From assembly GCF_914767665.1 (NCBI RefSeq), contig NC_059504.1:4032501-4096500 (forward strand): 64,000 nt of DNA, written 5' to 3'. Below, piece after piece: positions 61,038 through 64,000 of the stretch. This DNA is from Harmonia axyridis (lineage: Eukaryota; Arthropoda; Insecta; Coleoptera; Coccinellidae). Within the stretch, counting starts at the first letter, position 1. Every line of letters begins with the position of its first letter. The notes beneath the pieces were generated by a model that saw only the letters and a list, made by a program, of their open reading frames with translations, was not told the DNA's origin and searched no databases. The position numbers and the translations under genes are program-made.

Positions 61038-61085
61038 GTTTGTGCTCCTTTTCTGATATCACATCATTACAAACAACTTTGGTTT

Positions 61086-61252
61086 TTGACTGCCTCGGTA
61101 GTGCAGTGGACAGAGATGTCGACTGTGGTGCCGAAGGTACCGGGTTCGAATCCTGGCTAGGTCATGGATGTTGTACATATCCGGTGATGGTTAGGTTAGA
61201 GGCTAATGACCATAGCAGTCGATGCCTTCAATGAAAGAAAAAAAAAAAAAAA
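61086..61252 (+). mobile_element. tRNA-derived SINE with poly(A) tail
   Basis: Pol III A box TAGTGCAGTGG (61099-61109, a perfect match to TRGYNNARNNG) and B box GGTTCGAATCC (61143-61153), then about 80 bp of unrelated body and an A-rich tail (61233-61252). The flanking target-site duplication AACTTTGGTTT is present at 61075-61085 and 61253-61263. Together these define a complete short retroposon of about 167 bp, apparently young because the duplication is intact. Confidence 0.82.
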
Positions 61253-61552
61253 AACTTTGGTTTCAAATCTGTGTGATGGTCTGAGACCGCACATCTTTGT
61301 AAAGTTACCTTTTACACTTTTAATCCGATTTAATTGAAATTTGGTATAGGTATGCAGTTTCAGCCTTAGATGGACCTAAACCAAAATCAGCTTTTTTGGA
61401 ATACAGGTACAGAGTGGACCAAATTGGACACTTTTCGCCTTTTAAAGGGGGAGACCTATTTCTATACTTAGGGTACGGAAACTGATGTCTGATGGTTAAT
61501 TTTCATGAGAAACTCATTGGCGAAAACCTCAACTCCATATAAATAATTTAAA

Positions 61553-61558
61553 TTTATT
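61553..61558 (-). terminator. candidate polyadenylation signal of MTHFR-like copy 2
   Basis: TTTATT on the + strand reads AATAAA on the gene strand, about 111 bases after the stop codon at 61669. Confidence 0.35.
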
Positions 61559-61668
61559 TTCCACGTAATAAATATACAATAGAAGTATAAGACTAAATTA
61601 TATCTTAAAAATATATAGGAAGTGGGTGTATAAAAATACAATACTGTATTAATAAAGAAGAGATAAGC

Positions 61669-62583
61669 TTAAAATACCTTGTGTTTCTTTTTCAAATCTG
61701 CTTTATAATTATTCGCGTCAGTTTCAGTAAGTATATTATTAGCTAATTCGAAGAAATTTTGGGTGAAGATATGTACACCTACTGTAAGGTCACTTTTGAG
61801 AAGTTCCTTAATGAGATACCTAGTCCACTTTCTACTATGCTCCTTCGTCTGGTTAGCTCTTTTGGCTTGAAGCGCATCTTTATAAACATTCTTGTCAATA
61901 TATAAACACATTCTTTTAACTCTAACGAAATCATTATAAGATCTAAACATCAAAAGCCCGAATATTATCGGAATATCTATCGCATGTTCGGTACAGATTT
62001 GCCTATAGTCCAAGTACCTTTGAGGAGACATGCAGGCTTGAGTACAGATGAGGCTAGCGCCAGCTGCAATCTTCTGCCTCAAGAAAAACATTTCGTCTTC
62101 CATCGAACGTGTTGCTGGGTGTACATGAGGAAAACCAGCAATTACTATTTCAAAATAATCGCCAAACTCACTTCGTATAAACTCTATGAAGTCTTGGGCA
62201 AATGGAAAATCGCAGTTTTCTATCTTCAACCAAGGCCCACCTCCTCTCATTGCGAAAATATTGCTAACGCCATATTCCTTCAGGGTCAACAGAATCTTCC
62301 TCATGCTCTCCTTAGTATAAAAAATTCCAGGGATGTGGACTAGCACCAAGTAACCTTTTCTGATCAATTCTTTGGAAATCATGACTGGTGGTAATAATTT
62401 TGGGTTCTTGGGTTCATTTCGATTGGCTATCCAAGTAACCGAACAGAAACTTGGGTTGATTCTTGTCAGGATATTGTAGTCTATGGGTTTGTATGGATTC
62501 AACTCGACTGAAATCAATTTTTCTTTTCCTAAGTTGTTTATGATTTCAGTAAGTTTTTTGTTGGGACGTACAGCTTGTATCAT
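61669..62583 (-). CDS. short MTHFR-like protein, copy 2 (tandem paralogue)
   Basis: Intronless ORF of 304 aa beginning MIQAVRPNKKLTEIINNLG, same strand as copy 1 and about 1.4 kb upstream of it. The two align without gaps over about 295 residues and are roughly two-thirds identical by eye, which marks them as a tandem duplication. It keeps the Glu (SVELNPYK) and a more family-like CSVTWIAN where copy 1 has CSIIWIAH. It shares the same substitution of the flavin-site Asp (NIFAMRGGGPW), HVHPATR, AAGASLICTQ and VGVHIFTQNFFELANNIL. The ORF is undamaged despite divergence, which argues for selection on the protein. No regulatory domain follows: the reading frame closes after KKKHKVF. A candidate AATAAA lies about 111 bases downstream. 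It could be a diverged enzyme or a non-catalytic paralogue. Confidence 0.85.
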   Translation of the reverse strand: MIQAVRPNKKLTEIINNLGKEKLISVELNPYKPIDYNILTRINPSFCSVTWIANRNEPKNPKLLPPVMISKELIRKGYLVLVHIPGIFYTKESMRKILLTLKEYGVSNIFAMRGGGPWLKIENCDFPFAQDFIEFIRSEFGDYFEIVIAGFPHVHPATRSMEDEMFFLRQKIAAGASLICTQACMSPQRYLDYRQICTEHAIDIPIIFGLLMFRSYNDFVRVKRMCLYIDKNVYKDALQAKRANQTKEHSRKWTRYLIKELLKSDLTVGVHIFTQNFFELANNILTETDANNYKADLKKKHKVF

Positions 62584-64000
62584 TTCTGACAAGTGTATAA
62601 AACTGATTGAATGACATTAAGACTTCAAACTTTTGATATATTTTGTCAGTTTTGCATTTTCTCTCAATACTTGTTTATTTTTGAGTTTAATAGCATAATT
62701 CTTATTTGAACTGACCAAATACTCTACTTTTACTGAAGTATTACTCTATTATTTCTGAATGATTTCTCATTTTTCCGAGAATCTTGAAAACCACTCTGAT
62801 ACAAATTTCCTCGTCTAGGGATTTCAGTACAAAACAAGACAGTGATATTCAATTTCAAAAAACCACTTTGAGAACATTTTATTTCAAAATAAAACATCAC
62901 TATAGTGACTAACTCTAACATTGTTAATAATCAATTGTAGAAAAAATAATAACAAAATATAGGCATAAGAGTTTTCAAGCGATATCAATAGCTTTATAGT
63001 AACATATTTCCACTGTTGCCTAAAGAACAGAATAACTGAGATGGAATATAGTATGTACATAATATTCAGATATTTACATTTTTACACGAAAACCAACTTC
63101 AATCCAATCTTTCGATATGAGAGATTATAATTGATCACAAATAATTATCACCCAATATAGAGTAGTGCTCAGATTTCTCAAGATGTTGAAGATCAAAACT
63201 TGAAATTTTTTCAACATATTTAATTGACCACCCACTTGACTAGTAGGTTCTGAAGAAATGAAAAACAGAGCAGAATGATTAAAAAAATTACCCAAATTAT
63301 TATTCGATATAGAGGTCCAACGATTTTGACAAATCACTCATATGGAAGATCTATTTATAATTAGTAACAATAATCATCACCAATTTGAGTTTATATTATT
63401 GAAATATGAAGCATATGTAAAGGGTCTGAGCATACTTTGCAATAAAAAAATCTCCAAACGTTCAAGAGCGCTTCTCATTTTAGTTATCATTAAAAAAGAT
63501 GAAATAGTATGGACATTGAAGAAAAAATGGCAGGTAATTTAGCACTAAAATCTCAAAATATTTCGTAGCAGCTCGACTTACTTATTTGAATCGATAAGAT
63601 GAACCATTTTGTTTTGGTCTTTGCTAAGAGAGTATTACCATTCATATTTGGCTGTATATCAATTCGTTTCTCAAGAAAAAAACTGAAATGATTCCAATTC
63701 TCATTGAACTCTATCAATAGTATCACTGCTGTTATTGATCCACAACAAAGTTCATTACATCCCCATGAAGGAGAGATTTTGGAAAATTTTTAACTTCATT
63801 TCAATAACATTTAATTAATTGTGCAATTAGGGTTAAAAATAGGTATGTTTTCAAATTACATTTCATCACTAAGGATAATTAATTAAAATTATTTGTTTCA
63901 GACTTTTTAGAGGGATGTTACTAAAAATTTTGTATACAGGGTGTCTCATTTAAAAGGTCGATTTTTGATGACAGGGGGACATGATCTGGGATATAAAGCT
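62584..64000. other. region upstream of MTHFR-like copy 2, nothing firm recognised
   Basis: AT-rich. Should contain the promoter of the - strand gene, but no clear motif is visible. From about 63932 a repeat-like start (gtatacagggtgtctcattt) runs off the window. Confidence 0.45.

Noticed and set aside
1..64000. CRISPR array, bacterial operon, rRNA or phage features
   Set aside because: Nothing of the kind is present. Spliced genes, AT-rich introns and Tc1/mariner elements show eukaryotic DNA.

Overview
The window is animal, almost certainly insect, nuclear DNA. It is AT-rich, its introns run to 26 kb, its splice junctions are canonical GT-AG, and it is crowded with Tc1/mariner-type transposon remnants. 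The mobile-element load fits a beetle, but the sequence alone does not name the species.

The host gene filling most of the window (about 3.5-55.5 kb, + strand) is the 3' part of a zinc-finger/C-clamp transcription factor of the SLC2A4RG / ZNF395 / ZNF704 family, called Glut4EF in Drosophila. Five coding exons (3486-3658, 12719-12843, 26410-26582, 52632-52732, 55066-55435) join in a continuous reading frame with matching phases. They give 313 residues ending in one C2H2 finger and a C-terminal C-clamp. The 5' exons lie before the window.

The introns are mostly transposon graveyard. They hold seven copies (A-G) of one internally deleted, TA-flanked Tc1/mariner-superfamily element of about 0.9 kb, two Tc1-like elements (one flanked by an odd 19-bp direct repeat), four decayed mariners, a hAT remnant, three copies of a 572-bp TIR element, a long foldback element and several smaller repeat families. 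Two GC-richer islands in the 26-kb intron (about 44.0-44.55 kb and 50.2-50.64 kb) each carry a perfect CRE palindrome and look like regulatory or alternative-promoter DNA.

Downstream, on the - strand, lie two intronless paralogous genes (59352-60254 and 61669-62583) for short proteins of 300 and 304 aa. Both resemble the catalytic TIM barrel of methylenetetrahydrofolate reductase. They lack the eukaryotic regulatory domain, and the family's flavin-site Asp is Gly in both. Between them sit a decayed non-LTR retrotransposon 3' end and a clean tRNA-derived SINE with an 11-bp target-site duplication. This divergent MTHFR-like pair is the most interesting biology in the window; the rest is mainly informative about transposon decay and intron structure.
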